Below are positions 44,814 through 53,876 of a DNA stretch of 64,000 nt, piece after piece. Below the pieces are notes generated by a model, which worked only from the letters and a program-made list of their open reading frames with translations, did no database searches and was not told where the DNA came from. Every line of letters begins with the position of its first letter. The stretch's first letter is position 1. Position numbers and translations under genes: made by a program. Origin of the DNA: Paraburkholderia lacunae (GTDB taxonomy: Bacteria; Pseudomonadota; Gammaproteobacteria; Burkholderiales; Burkholderiaceae); the NCBI RefSeq assembly GCF_003353175.1, contig NZ_QHKS01000006.1, positions 186,001 to 250,000 of the forward strand, written 5' to 3'.

Positions 44814-45816
44814 CGCGAGCGATGCGCGAATCGGCGGGGACCTGGGCAACGGCCTGGGCCGCCGGGGCGGCGGGAAGCAGTTTGCCGCGCAGCAGCAATT
44901 CGAGCGTCTTCACCACCAGCAGCCCGATCACCAGATTCGCGACCACGAAGAGAACCGGCGCGGTCCATTCAAGCGGACCCGTTGCGCCGCGTTCGACCAT
45001 CCGCATGGCCATCGTCGGCAACGCGGCGACGCCGAAACTGAAGGCCCAATAGCCCGGCACGAAGGCTTGGCGGTGAATCCACGGCAGCAGGCGCAACAGC
45101 AGCAGAGCCTGGTACAGTCCATAACCGAGCAGGATCAGCGCGAACAGGTCGGGCGTGCCCTTGGTCAGGCTCAGGTAGGTCACGCCGCCCACCACCGGCG
45201 GCGCGAGCTGCACGCCGAGGATCGGGCGCAAGGCTTCGGGCAGCGGTTCATGAACGGCGGCGCGGTGCAGGATCAACGATTCGATCGCGAGCCACAACAA
45301 TAGGCCGGCGCCGAAGAACAGTCCGCCGAGCTGATGAAAGCCAAAGGCGGCGGCCGCGGTGCCCGCGACGAAACTCGGCGCCACGGTCGGCAGATAAATG
45401 GCCGGCGTGATCAATTCCGGCTTGCGTCCGCCTTGCCAGAGCCGTCCATGCAGAAACATGCCGAGCGCAAGCTGGACGACGGCTGCTACGCCGAACAGCG
45501 CAAGCGCGGCGGTGTGCGCATAGGGTTGCAGGAGCTGCGCCGCGAGCATGCTGGAAACCGGCCCGAGCGCGGCAAACGACGATTGCACAGGGTGCTGCAT
45601 TTCCGCGCGAGCGTCCGCCGCGCGCGTCAGCCACTTATGCTCGTAGGCAAGCAGAATGACCAGCCACACGGCGAGCGCCGCGACGCTCAGCACTCCCGTT
45701 GCGACGGCGGGCAGATGCCAAACCCTGATTGCGACGCGCCACATATTGGCGAATGCCAATGCGCCCACCGCGATACTGAAGAAAGCCACCGGAATCGAGC
45801 CACGATTGCTGTTCAT
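44806..45816 (-). CDS. tehA: TehA/SLAC1-family transporter (TDT family)
   Basis: A 336-residue membrane protein with about 10 membrane segments in the TehA/Mae1/SLAC1 arrangement. Early GSIPVAFFSIAVGALAFANMWRVA, HPVQSSFAALGPVSSML, and GFHQLGGLFFGAG followed by a segment with ESLILHR are typical. Members export tellurite-like anions or dicarboxylates, or act as anion channels. ATG 45816 has GGAGG 7 nt upstream; the frame extends further upstream without a start signal. It is convergent with the beta-lactamase gene. The substrate is unknown. Confidence 0.9.
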   Translation of the reverse strand: MNSNRGSIPVAFFSIAVGALAFANMWRVAIRVWHLPAVATGVLSVAALAVWLVILLAYEHKWLTRAADARAEMQHPVQSSFAALGPVSSMLAAQLLQPYAHTAALALFGVAAVVQLALGMFLHGRLWQGGRKPELITPAIYLPTVAPSFVAGTAAAAFGFHQLGGLFFGAGLLLWLAIESLILHRAAVHEPLPEALRPILGVQLAPPVVGGVTYLSLTKGTPDLFALILLGYGLYQALLLLRLLPWIHRQAFVPGYWAFSFGVAALPTMAMRMVERGATGPLEWTAPVLFVVANLVIGLLVVKTLELLLRGKLLPAAPAAQAVAQVPADSRIARAS

Positions 45817-45874
45817 CACCGACCTCCGAAAGTTGCGTCGCGCGCCGATGTTCTGGCTTTGCGCGATCGATGGC

Positions 45875-46048
45875 TCACTGTAGAGGGCGGCGGCAGAACG
45901 GCGAACGCGGGCAAGACTCAATAAATTGCGCGATCGTCTCAAGGTGGAATCGCCGGGCGGGCTGTGCCGCGAACTCACTGCTCGCGTTGCGCAGATAGCG
46001 CATCTCCGCTTCGTGGTATTTCAGAAGCGGATTGTCCTGGTCACTCAT
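45875..46048 (-). pseudogene. Truncated 5' end of a type VI secretion gene (tssF-like)
   Basis: 57 codons from ATG 46048, which overlaps the stop of the tssM remnant (ATGA). The first 25 residues (LLKYHEAEMRYLRNASSEFA) look like the start of TssF, a baseplate protein of about 600 residues. Similarity ends soon after and the frame stops at 45875, so more than 90% of the gene is missing. Confidence 0.5.
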
Positions 46049-48185
46049 GGCGTCATCTCCGGCGGTAAAGGGGGAAGCACGGGCACGGCGCCCGCCTTGC
46101 TGACCATAAAGATGCGCTCGGGCATTGTGAAGCCCCGGAGCTTGAGCAGATCGAGCGGTCCCGCGCCGACCTGCGTGCGCAGCAAGTAGCGCAGCGGCGC
46201 GGCATCCGGCTGGTCCCACGTCAGTTCGTAGCGGCTGCTGTCGAGCGGCTTGATCTGGGCCTGGGCGAGCAGCCGCAGGAAGGCCCAGTCGCCGGTCGCA
46301 TCGAATGCCTGGCGCAGGCCCGCATTGACCATCTCCCACATCAGGCCCGCACGGCCGTTCAGGCCGTTACCCGGCCACACCAGCGCGCTCCAGGATTCCC
46401 GCTGGTTGAAGTAGACGACGGGCTTGCCGTCGACGGTGAGTTCCGTACGGGTCACGTTCGCGGAAGGCAGCGCCATGATCTCGAAGCGATAGCCCGCGTC
46501 ACCCTGCGCATACAGTTGCGCGCCGAGCGTCGACAACTGGCGGATCGCGGCAAGGAACGCCGGATCGAACTGCAGCGCCTGCGGCGCCAGCTCATCGGGC
46601 ACCCACTGGTCGCCTTGCGGCTTCAGTACACCAGCCAGCTGCGTCGTGACGAAGCGGGCGATCAGCCCGGTGTCGGGACGCACGTAGCGCCCCAGTTCCG
46701 CAAAGGACGCGTCGGCATTCGACTCGAAGAATGGATAGCGACCGTTGAATGTGCTCCTGAAAGGTGTGGCGACGCTTGCGCGCCATGCTTCGTTCAGGCT
46801 CGCTGCGGCCGGCTGAAGGATCGTCTGCCAGGCGGTATCGAGGGGGCGCGCGAACACGGCGTCGCCGAAGCCGGCCCACTGCGTGCCGAGGCTGGCTGCC
46901 GTGAGCGCTGCGTCGTCGCGTGCCTGCGCGAGTTCCGAGAGCTTGCCCTGGAACACGGCCTGTGCGAGCGAGCGGGCCATCGCCTGGGCATCGGGACTCG
47001 CCGCGATCTGCTGGAGCTTCAGGCGCATCGTGGTCGCCACCGTCAGGTAGCGCGCGAGGCTCACGCCGTTGAGGGCGGTCGGTGTATTCGCTGCAGTGCC
47101 TGCGTTGTTCGCGCTCGTGCCACTGTCACCCAACAGCGCGAGCAGTGGCCCGAACGGCTTGTCGAGCGGATTGACGGCGAATTCCCGCGCCTTGTCATCG
47201 CTGCCGACGCCCCGAAGGAAGTCCCCTTGGGGGATCAGGCTTTGCGCCTTGCGCACCAGCGTGTCGGTCAGTGCCTGCGACGGACGGCCCGCCTGCGCCT
47301 GGTACTGCACGGACTTCATCAGCGCGATCAATGGCGAGGTTTGTGCGTCCGCGAGGCGCGTGAGCTGGTCGATCGCGCCGTTCAGGTTCGCTGCCGGCTG
47401 CCACTGGATGCTGTTGAGCAGGCCCTGCCACGCCGCGGCGTATTCAGCGAAGTAGCGGGCGGTCAGCCGTGCCTTGAGGTCGTCGCTTGCCCGTGTCCCG
47501 TCGATAGCTGCCGCTGTGGTCACGACGGCATTGCCCACGGACTGCGCCGGACTACCGCCTGACAGGACCCAGTCACCGCTCACGCGCTTGCCGCTCGCGG
47601 CCTTGTCGATGGCGTCGGCAATCATGCCGTCCCACGCTGCACGGGTGTAGATACCCGGTACTGTCCGCGCAGTGGCGAACAGGCCACGCGCGTCCGCGCC
47701 GTTGAGCAGCGTCGTGAGCGACGCGTCTGCGTACTTGCCTTTCGCGTCTTCGAGCACGTTCTCGTACACGGTGTCGTCGGCATTCGCGAGTCCAATCTGG
47801 TTGACGAGCATATTGCGCGAGGCAGTCACGATGCCGTCGGACGCGTTGATGCGCCACTCGGGATGGGCTTTCAGGTGATCCGCATAGAAGCTGGCGAGAC
47901 GTAGCGACGTGTCAAACCATTCGCCGGTCGACATCGCCGGCTGTGCGGGCCACGCGGCGAGGACCTGGTCCTTGAGGAACGCGGGATCGGTGCGGCCGGG
48001 TTCGGCAAGCATCAGGTACGCCTTGAGTGCGTTATAGCCGTGCCGCTGCGCATCGTGGCTCTGCAGCGCATCGGCGCGCACCTGCGCGAGATCGGTGAGC
48101 GTGGCCTGAAGGGTCTGCACGACCGGGCGCTGCAGGTTGCGGTCCGCAGCGGTCCGGTACGGTTGCGACACTCCACACGCTCGTG
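46045..48185 (-). pseudogene. tssM: tssM (IcmF) 3' remnant of a type VI secretion system
   Basis: About 710 codons matching the C-terminal half of TssM/IcmF, the inner-membrane ring protein of type VI secretion. It begins around VVQTLQATLTDLAQV with GYNALKAYLMLAEPGRTD soon after, and ends with SALVWPGNGLNGRAGLMWEM and WAFLRLLAQAQIKPLDSSRYELTW near the C-terminus. The N-terminal membrane segments and ATPase-like domain (about 400-600 residues) are absent: upstream of about 48185 the DNA instead encodes the M23 peptidase in another frame. No start signal precedes the remnant. It is a deletion product rather than a working gene. Confidence 0.8.
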
Positions 48186-48982
48186 TACCTGCTGCCTCTG
48201 TGAAAGTACGATTCGATATGCAAAGGTTGCTCGTTTTGACCGCTTTGCAGGGCATCAAAAGCGATGCCCTGCAATTTGCCATCGACCGTACCCGGCGGCT
48301 GCGCCACGAACGTTTGACCCGCCGGAATAATGAAGTAGCTATGCCCCCAGTAGTCGGTACCCGCGGGCGTATGGGGTTGTGTGTTCCCGAGTTGCGTCGC
48401 GCCGAAATAATGATCGAAATCATCGGGCAGCATAAAGATCTCGAAGTGGATATGCCGCTGCCCGTGGCAACGCCCCGGGAGTCCGAGCACGTCCTTCCGG
48501 GAAACCTTTTTTCCGCTCCCTGCTTGTGCGGGAGGCGCCACGGCGGGATTCAGGATTCCTCCGGGCGAAGGCATGCGCAGAAATTCCGGCAGATCGTTCC
48601 CGCTTACGCCAACGCTGTTGTATGCGCTCAACTCCAGCAAATGCATGTATAGCGAGTAAAACGTCAGCGTCCGGCCGTCACCCGTTTCACTAGTATGTTT
48701 GAGCAGTACGAAACCCGCGTTGCTGTCGAGCGCGCTGCCGCCATCAATGGCGTGCTGGCACTCCCGATACGCCACGACTTCACCGTCCGCAATGGCGCGT
48801 ACTTTCTCGTTTCGCGTGGCCGGGTAGAGATGCACACCGGTGTGCCAGCGGCGGTCGAACGCGATCGGATAGATACCATGCGCCAGTTCGAAATCGTCCA
48901 CGATGCTCATCATCGGGTCGGTGAGCGCGAGGTTGGTTGACGTCGTGCCCGCAATGGGCAGAAAAGGAGGGCTGACAATCAT
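48032..48982 (-). CDS. M23-family peptidase, VgrG-linked, C-terminus truncated by fusion to tssM DNA
   Basis: A 316-codon frame starting at ATG 48982, 4 bp after the vgrG remnant stop. Residues about 35-200 show an M23/LytM-like metallopeptidase pattern: RWHTGVHLYP, VRAIADGEVVAYRE, FYSLYMHLLEL and GQRHIHFEIFML (HxH zinc ligand). M23 domains usually cut peptidoglycan cross-links; when encoded beside vgrG they are commonly type VI effectors. The last 50 or so residues are read from tssM DNA in the wrong frame, so the natural C-terminus is lost. No immunity gene is visible. It may be an inactive relic. Confidence 0.65.
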   Translation of the reverse strand: MIVSPPFLPIAGTTSTNLALTDPMMSIVDDFELAHGIYPIAFDRRWHTGVHLYPATRNEKVRAIADGEVVAYRECQHAIDGGSALDSNAGFVLLKHTSETGDGRTLTFYSLYMHLLELSAYNSVGVSGNDLPEFLRMPSPGGILNPAVAPPAQAGSGKKVSRKDVLGLPGRCHGQRHIHFEIFMLPDDFDHYFGATQLGNTQPHTPAGTDYWGHSYFIIPAGQTFVAQPPGTVDGKLQGIAFDALQSGQNEQPLHIESYFHRGSRYTSVWSVATVPDRCGPQPAAPGRADPSGHAHRSRAGARRCAAEPRCAAARL

Positions 48983-48986
48983 CGTC

Positions 48987-49373
48987 TTAGCGCGACATGT
49001 TGTAGAGCTTCGTAACTGTCAATTCGCCTTGCGGCAAATTGGGCAGCGCGGTTTCAAAATTCGCGGGTCCCTCGAAGGTGAACGACGCCGCCTTGATCCG
49101 GAACTCGCCTGGACAGTGGAATACAACATTACCGTCCTCGATCGTGAGCGCGGCGCCGCCGCTGGCCATGACCGCCTTCGTATTCCCGGCCACCAGCACG
49201 TCCTGGCTCGCGCTCGCCACGCGCAGCTGCTGGTCGGCGAACAGATCCAGTGCATCGCTCTGCGCCTGAAAACCGAGGTGTTGGGTCAGCCTGGCACTCG
49301 GATGCTGCAGAACATCTTTGATGGTTCGCATGACAGCAGTGATCTCCGTTTTCTTGTCGATCGACAGGGACAC
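48987..49373 (-). pseudogene. vgrG: vgrG 3' remnant (type VI spike, DUF2345 end)
   Basis: A 128-codon frame whose last 90 residues match the DUF2345 beta-helical C-terminal region of VgrG: DALDLFADQQLRVASASQDV, VMASGGAALTIEDGNVVF and ASFTFEGPANFETALPNLP. The gp27/gp5-like body of VgrG (about 500 residues) is missing. The first 30 residues are not VgrG-like and mark the break point. The order vgrG, M23 peptidase is kept. Confidence 0.75.
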
Positions 49374-49507
49374 GCATGCGAGCGGGCCAATGCCATTCGG
49401 GGCTACACGCTAAATCGGCAGACCAAAGCGTGTCTATAAGACAAATCCGAGGTAGGCGATTGTTTGCAGTTGTTATTTTGAGATGAGGCGGAAGCATTCG
49501 TCGGCAG

Positions 49508-49886
49508 GTGAATCAGTCACTCGCTAAATGTGCGGCTTCGATGGCGATCTGGCTGGGCGTTCGGGAGGCGCGCAAGCGAGTGGAGGAAAACGGTGTGCGG
49601 GGCTTCAAGTCTCATCCGACGATGCAAGCGTTATTTGCCAATGTCCGGCTCGCTTATCCGCAGTACGAGTGAATCGCCGAACATCGTCCGACGATCGTGT
49701 TTCATCGCGGACATTCCGGCATGGGCCCGGACATGCGCAATGGTGGAGAGCTGAGTCTGGAGTATTCGGAGCCGATCCCTCTCGGCGACGTGGCTGGAGG
49801 ATTTCAGACAGGCCGGCTTCAGGGACGAGGTGCAGCCCCTGATTCTGAAGCAGAACGCGATCGGCCTGCTCGGGTTGAGCGACTGA
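49508..49886 (+). pseudogene. Amidohydrolase (family 2) pseudogene
   Basis: From 49508 the frame reads like the C-terminal half of amidohydrolase_2 enzymes (VREARKRVEENGVRGFKSHP, RLAYPQYE). It is cut by TGA at 49670-49672 but continues in the same frame with IAEHRPTIVFHRGHSGMGPD. A frame change near 49800 then leads to FRQAGFRDEVQPLILKQNA and the proper stop at 49884. The N-terminal half is missing and the middle is shortened. Confidence 0.7.
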
Positions 49887-50023
49887 GCGTCCAGACGCTT
49901 GCCTTGAGATACGGAAGGTCAGTCGCGCGGAGTTCGAGCATTCCGCGCCGCACAGCAGGAGCGTTACGGCGTATACAATTCGGCAGCACCTGATTTCTGC
50001 CCAATACCGACCTGATCCCATTC

Positions 50024-51076
50024 ATGCCTAATCCCACCCGGGCCTTTCTTCTCGGCCCGCTCCTGAAAGGCGTTTCACGCTCCTTTTACCTCACCCTGCG
50101 CGTGCTGCCCGCCGGGATGCGCGATCCGATCGGCCTCGCGTACCTGTTGGCGCGCGCCGCCGACACGATCGCGGACACGTCGCTGATTCCGCCGGAACAA
50201 CGTCTCGCGTTGCTGTTGTCGCTGCGCGACCAGGTCAACGGCGCTTCGGACGATGGTGCTTCGATCCGGCGCATAGCAGCCGAAGTGACCGGTCAGCAGA
50301 TCCAGTCGGATGAAAAGGTGTTGCTCGAGTCGCTCGGACCCACGCTGGAGGTGTTGTCGCAACTGAGCGAGTCCGATTTGAAGGCCGTGCGCGGGATCGT
50401 CTCGACGCTGACCGAAGGCATGGAGTTCGATCTTCGAGCCTTTCCCGACGAGCAATCCGGGCAGATCGTCGCGCTTCGCGACTATGACGAGCTCGACCGT
50501 TACACCTATCTGGTGGCGGGATGTGTCGGCGAATTCTGGACCACGATGACCTACGCGCACATGCCCGGCACGCTGAAGGAGCAACCCGGGACGATGACGC
50601 GCCGGGGTGTGCGCTTCGGCAAAGCGCTGCAGATGACCAATGTGCTGCGCGATTGCGGCAAAGATCTGCGGATCGGCCGCTGCTATCTTCCCGGCACGAT
50701 GCTGGATCGCTTCGGCTTGAGCGCGCAAGACCTCCTGTTGCCGGGCAATTCGGCCCGCGCGCGGCCACTGATGGTGGAACTCGTGCGCAAGGCTCTGGAT
50801 CACTTCCGCGAGGCTCTGGCATACACGCTCGCGATTCCCGCGTTTTCCGTGCGCTTGCGTCTGGCCTGTTTGTGGCCGGTGCTGATCGGCCTCGACACGC
50901 TGTTGTTGCTGGCCGATAACGACGCCTGGCTCGACCCGGCCAAGGTCTCCAAGGTGCGGCGCAACGACGTGTACAAGATCATCGCGTCTTCAATGCTGCT
51001 GGTGCCGTCGAATGCGCTTGTGCGCAAGTCGGTGGAGCGGCGGATCGAAAAAATCGAAGCGCGCCTCGGAATGTGA
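50024..51076 (+). CDS. Squalene/phytoene synthase-family enzyme (farnesyl-diphosphate farnesyltransferase-like)
   Basis: A 350-residue all-helical prenyl synthase. The first Asp-rich motif ARAADTIAD (Asp47, Asp51) and the second NVLRDCGKD (Asp210, Asp214) followed by LRIGRCYLP bind the Mg-diphosphates. SRSFYLTLRVLP and GCVGEFWTTM are further squalene-synthase-type signatures. It condenses two farnesyl (or similar) diphosphates head to head, making squalene or a precursor for hopanoids or carotenoids. No hopanoid or carotenoid genes are next to it. A hydrophobic stretch at about residues 273-294 could be a membrane contact. No strong ribosome-binding site is visible. Confidence 0.88.
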   Translation: MPNPTRAFLLGPLLKGVSRSFYLTLRVLPAGMRDPIGLAYLLARAADTIADTSLIPPEQRLALLLSLRDQVNGASDDGASIRRIAAEVTGQQIQSDEKVLLESLGPTLEVLSQLSESDLKAVRGIVSTLTEGMEFDLRAFPDEQSGQIVALRDYDELDRYTYLVAGCVGEFWTTMTYAHMPGTLKEQPGTMTRRGVRFGKALQMTNVLRDCGKDLRIGRCYLPGTMLDRFGLSAQDLLLPGNSARARPLMVELVRKALDHFREALAYTLAIPAFSVRLRLACLWPVLIGLDTLLLLADNDAWLDPAKVSKVRRNDVYKIIASSMLLVPSNALVRKSVERRIEKIEARLGM

Positions 51077-51078
51077 CG

Positions 51079-51723
51079 CTACTCCGCCGCGTCCCGCAGA
51101 TCCCTGATGTGCTGATACACCGTTGCGCGTCCCATTCCCAGAACGTTGGCAACGTAGTTCGCTGCGCTCTTTCCTTTGAAGGCGCCCTCCGCCCAAAGCG
51201 CTTCGACGAGTTCGCGCCGGTGATCGCGGGTCAATGAGTTCAACGCCAACTGGCGTTCCCGAAGCCATGCGTGAAGGAACGTGTTGATGCGTTCCTGCCA
51301 GTCGTCCTTGAACAGTTCCTCGGGTTGCTTCACGACGCCCGCGCCTGAAACGACAAGGTCGATGACGTGTTTCACTTCATCGAAGACGGCAATGTTGTAG
51401 TTGATGCACATCACGCCGACAGCGGCGCCGGCGTCGTCGAACAACACCGTGCTGACACAGCGCATGCGCCGACCGTCCCAATTGATCTTCTCGTATGGAC
51501 CGATCGTGCCTGGCGTCGCGACGTGGTCGATCTCTTCCAGCGCTGATTCATCGCCCAACTCGCGCTTCGACAGATTGTTGGCGATATACGCGACTGTCTG
51601 GCTCCGAAGGTCGTGAATGACGATCTCGACATACGGGAAAAAGAGCAGCGCGATACCGTCGGCGACACGGCTATATCGCTCGAGCAGAAGCCGGCGAGCC
51701 GGTGTGGTTTTTGTCTTTCGCAT
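51079..51723 (-). CDS. YheO-like PAS / DauR-type helix-turn-helix regulator
   Basis: A 214-residue regulator. The YheO-like PAS domain (about 10-125) contains FPYVEIVIHDLRSQTVAYIAN and VGVMCINYNI. The C-terminal DauR-type helix-turn-helix (about 160-214) contains AEGAFKGKSAANYVANVLG and RATVYQHIRDLRD. In Pseudomonas DauR controls D-arginine use (dauBAR); the neighbouring ornithine-cyclodeaminase-like and FAD dehydrogenase genes recall that operon. It is convergent with the squalene-synthase-like gene, with a 2-bp gap. The ligand is unknown, but a basic or D-amino acid is a reasonable guess. Confidence 0.88.
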   Translation of the reverse strand: MRKTKTTPARRLLLERYSRVADGIALLFFPYVEIVIHDLRSQTVAYIANNLSKRELGDESALEEIDHVATPGTIGPYEKINWDGRRMRCVSTVLFDDAGAAVGVMCINYNIAVFDEVKHVIDLVVSGAGVVKQPEELFKDDWQERINTFLHAWLRERQLALNSLTRDHRRELVEALWAEGAFKGKSAANYVANVLGMGRATVYQHIRDLRDAAE

Positions 51724-51819
51724 GGAGATGGGTGCAGTTTTCAGGTGGCAGCGATGTCCGGCATCGGATTGTTCACGCAGCCGCCGATCCGTGTGGTCCG
51801 TGCTATTTTGCCACGGCGT

Positions 51820-52794
51820 TTATGCGGCGATTTTCAACGTCAGATGCCGCCACAGCTCGTACGCGATTGCCACATCCTCCAGTCCGAGTCCGATCGAGCG
51901 AAAAAAAGCGTGCTTCCGGTAAGACGGTTTATCGGCCCTGCCGCAAACTAATTCAGGCAGGTCAGCCACCACGCTTTGCGGCGACCATCCGTGCCGCTCG
52001 GCCGCCAGCTTCATTTCTCCCGCGCTGGCGGGCGTGGTGCGCCGGTAGTCGCAATATACGTCCATCTCCGTCAGCCACGCGGGCGGGATCTCGTGTGCAT
52101 TCGCGGCGTTTGTGCTGATCGAGGTGATCAGCGCCGGTTTCGCCAGCATGCCCTCCGGCAACACGGGCGTGCCCGATGAAGTGCACAGCGCCACCACGTC
52201 CGCGTCGCGTACGCATTCTGCGAGTGTGGCGCTGATCGTCACCTGTGCATTCAGCGCGGTAACCGCCGCGCGTTTCGCCTCGTTGCCGTGCAGTCCGGGC
52301 GAGAACACCTGGATCGAGTCCCAATGCCGCAACGGCGCGATATGGCGCAGGTGCGCTTGTCCGACCGCTCCGGCGCCGACGATCGCCAGGCGGCGCGCGC
52401 CGGTTGCCGCAAGATGTTCGACCGCGAGCGCCGTCGCGCCGGCCGTGCGCTCGATGGTGAGCAGGCCGGCGTCGCACCACATCAGCGGCTGGCCGGTTTC
52501 CATCGACATCAGCGCCGTCCAGGCGGTGATGATCGGATTCGCGCCTGTCACGATGTACGGCGACAGCTTCGCGCCGAATACCTTGGCCTCGGCGATGACG
52601 CCGAGGTACGTGATGAAATCGCCCGCGTCGGCGGGAAACAGCGTGAGGCTTTGCGGCGGCTGGACCGCATCTTCATGACCGAGCGCGCGAAACATCTGCG
52701 TCAGCGCGCGGCGCACATCCAGATCTGGCAGGGACTTGCGCACGGCGTCCTGCTGGACGATCAGCGGTGTGTCGTTCGTTTGGCGATTGCTCAT
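51820..52794 (-). CDS. Ornithine cyclodeaminase/mu-crystallin family protein (DauB-like)
   Basis: A 324-residue protein with a central NAD(P)-binding Rossmann motif LAIVGAGAVGQAH (about residues 138-150) and the family's substrate region (TYLGVIAEAKVFGAKLSP). The C-terminal DLPELVCGRADKPSYRKHAF, then GLGLEDVAIAYELW, is also typical. Members include ornithine cyclodeaminase, imino-acid reductases and DauB, an NAD(P)H-dependent arginine dehydrogenase paired with the D-arginine dehydrogenase DauA. I use ATG 52794; a TTG five codons earlier is possible. It is divergent from the solute-binding-protein gene. The exact substrate cannot be fixed. Confidence 0.88.
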   Translation of the reverse strand: MSNRQTNDTPLIVQQDAVRKSLPDLDVRRALTQMFRALGHEDAVQPPQSLTLFPADAGDFITYLGVIAEAKVFGAKLSPYIVTGANPIITAWTALMSMETGQPLMWCDAGLLTIERTAGATALAVEHLAATGARRLAIVGAGAVGQAHLRHIAPLRHWDSIQVFSPGLHGNEAKRAAVTALNAQVTISATLAECVRDADVVALCTSSGTPVLPEGMLAKPALITSISTNAANAHEIPPAWLTEMDVYCDYRRTTPASAGEMKLAAERHGWSPQSVVADLPELVCGRADKPSYRKHAFFRSIGLGLEDVAIAYELWRHLTLKIAA

Positions 52795-52850
52795 TGGCCT
52801 GCTCTCCAAGTCGTTGCCGGGTTCCGGCGATGACGCAATTCTAAATTCAA

Positions 52851-52911
52851 AGTCCAGTCTGGACTATTATTTTTGAAAAATGCTTGCAATTGTCTGAGTC
52901 CAGAATAGACT
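52851..52911. promoter_or_regulatory. Paired palindromic operator in the divergent control region
   Basis: AGTCCAGTCTGGACT (52851-52865) is a perfect 7-bp-arm palindrome around one central base. A second copy, AGTCCAGAATAGACT (52897-52911), agrees at 12 of 15 positions. Their centres are 46 bp apart, a spacing suited to cooperative binding by a dimeric regulator controlling the flanking divergent genes. The regulator may be the DauR-like protein, but this is not shown. Confidence 0.55.
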
Positions 52912-53021
52912 TGTGTTCCAGAACAGCGATGGACTCGGTTCATGCCCACCGGCGCCGGCGGTCTCATGGCTGTTTCACCCGAACCCTATTTCTAGCGATA
53001 CCCACCACGGCTGGAACCATC

Positions 53022-53810
53022 ATGAATCTCAAGATTTCGCTTTCACTCTGTCTCGCCGCCGCGTTAGTCAGCGTGGCCGGCACGGTCAACGCCGAAACCG
53101 CAGGCAGCTTGCGTTTCGGTATCGAAGCCGCTTACCCGCCGTTCGAAAGCAAGTCGCCGACCGGCCAGTTGCAGGGGTTCGACATCGACGTCGGCAATGC
53201 CGTCTGCGCGAAGATGGGCGTGAAATGCGTGTGGGTGGAAAACTCGTTCGATGGTCTGATTCCCGCGTTGCAGGCGCGCAAATTCGACGCCATCAATTCG
53301 GCGATGAACATCACTGCCAAGCGTAAGCAGAGTATCGATTTCACGCCGGCGATCTACGTCGTGCCGATCGTGATGGTCGCGAAGCGCGGCTCCACGCTGT
53401 TGCCCGATGCGAAGAGTCTTCAGGGCAAGCGCGTCGGGGTATTGCAGGCGTCGTCGCAGGAAGATTTCCTCAAGCAGCACTGGGAGAATGCAGGCGTCAA
53501 GATCGTGTCGTATCAGGACCAGGATCAGGTCTATGCGGACCTGGTCGCCGGACGTCTGGATGCGGCGGTCCAGGAAGCGCAGACCGCGCAGGACGGGTTT
53601 CTGGACAAGCCGGCCGGCCACGACTATGTGATCGTCGGCGAACCGCTCAAAGATCCGGCCACGCTCGGCGAAGGCACCGGCTTCGGCATGCGCAAGGGCG
53701 ACAAGGCGCTGGGCGGCAAGATCAACGCCGCGCTCGCCGCGCTGAAGAAGGACGGCACGCTGAGCAATCTGTCGATGAAGTACTTCAAGCGCGACATCAT
53801 TGCGAAGTAA
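53022..53810 (+). CDS. ABC-type amino-acid solute-binding protein (family 3; Lys/Arg/ornithine-type)
   Basis: A 262-residue periplasmic binding protein with a clear Sec signal peptide (SLSLCLAAALVSVAG, cleavage near NAETA). The SBP_bac_3 core is visible: LRFGIEAAYPPFESKSPTGQ, GFDIDVGNAVCAKMG, RKQSIDFTPAIYVVPIVMVA and GEGTGFGMRKGD. The closest general type is the ArtJ/AotJ/HisJ group for basic amino acids. ATG 53022 is preferred to an earlier in-frame start. Permease and ATPase genes are absent here. It lies downstream of the paired operator and upstream of the FAD dehydrogenase, as in dau clusters. Confidence 0.92.
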   Translation: MNLKISLSLCLAAALVSVAGTVNAETAGSLRFGIEAAYPPFESKSPTGQLQGFDIDVGNAVCAKMGVKCVWVENSFDGLIPALQARKFDAINSAMNITAKRKQSIDFTPAIYVVPIVMVAKRGSTLLPDAKSLQGKRVGVLQASSQEDFLKQHWENAGVKIVSYQDQDQVYADLVAGRLDAAVQEAQTAQDGFLDKPAGHDYVIVGEPLKDPATLGEGTGFGMRKGDKALGGKINAALAALKKDGTLSNLSMKYFKRDIIAK

Positions 53811-53876
53811 CCGGCTCCAGGGCCGGGGCCGACAGATCCGATCCGCGCAAGCCGGTGCGCAACACAGAGCGAGTTT

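Noticed and set aside
45817..45978. N-terminal extension of the TehA-like gene
   Set aside because: The family N-terminus and a strong GGAGG site fit ATG 45816.
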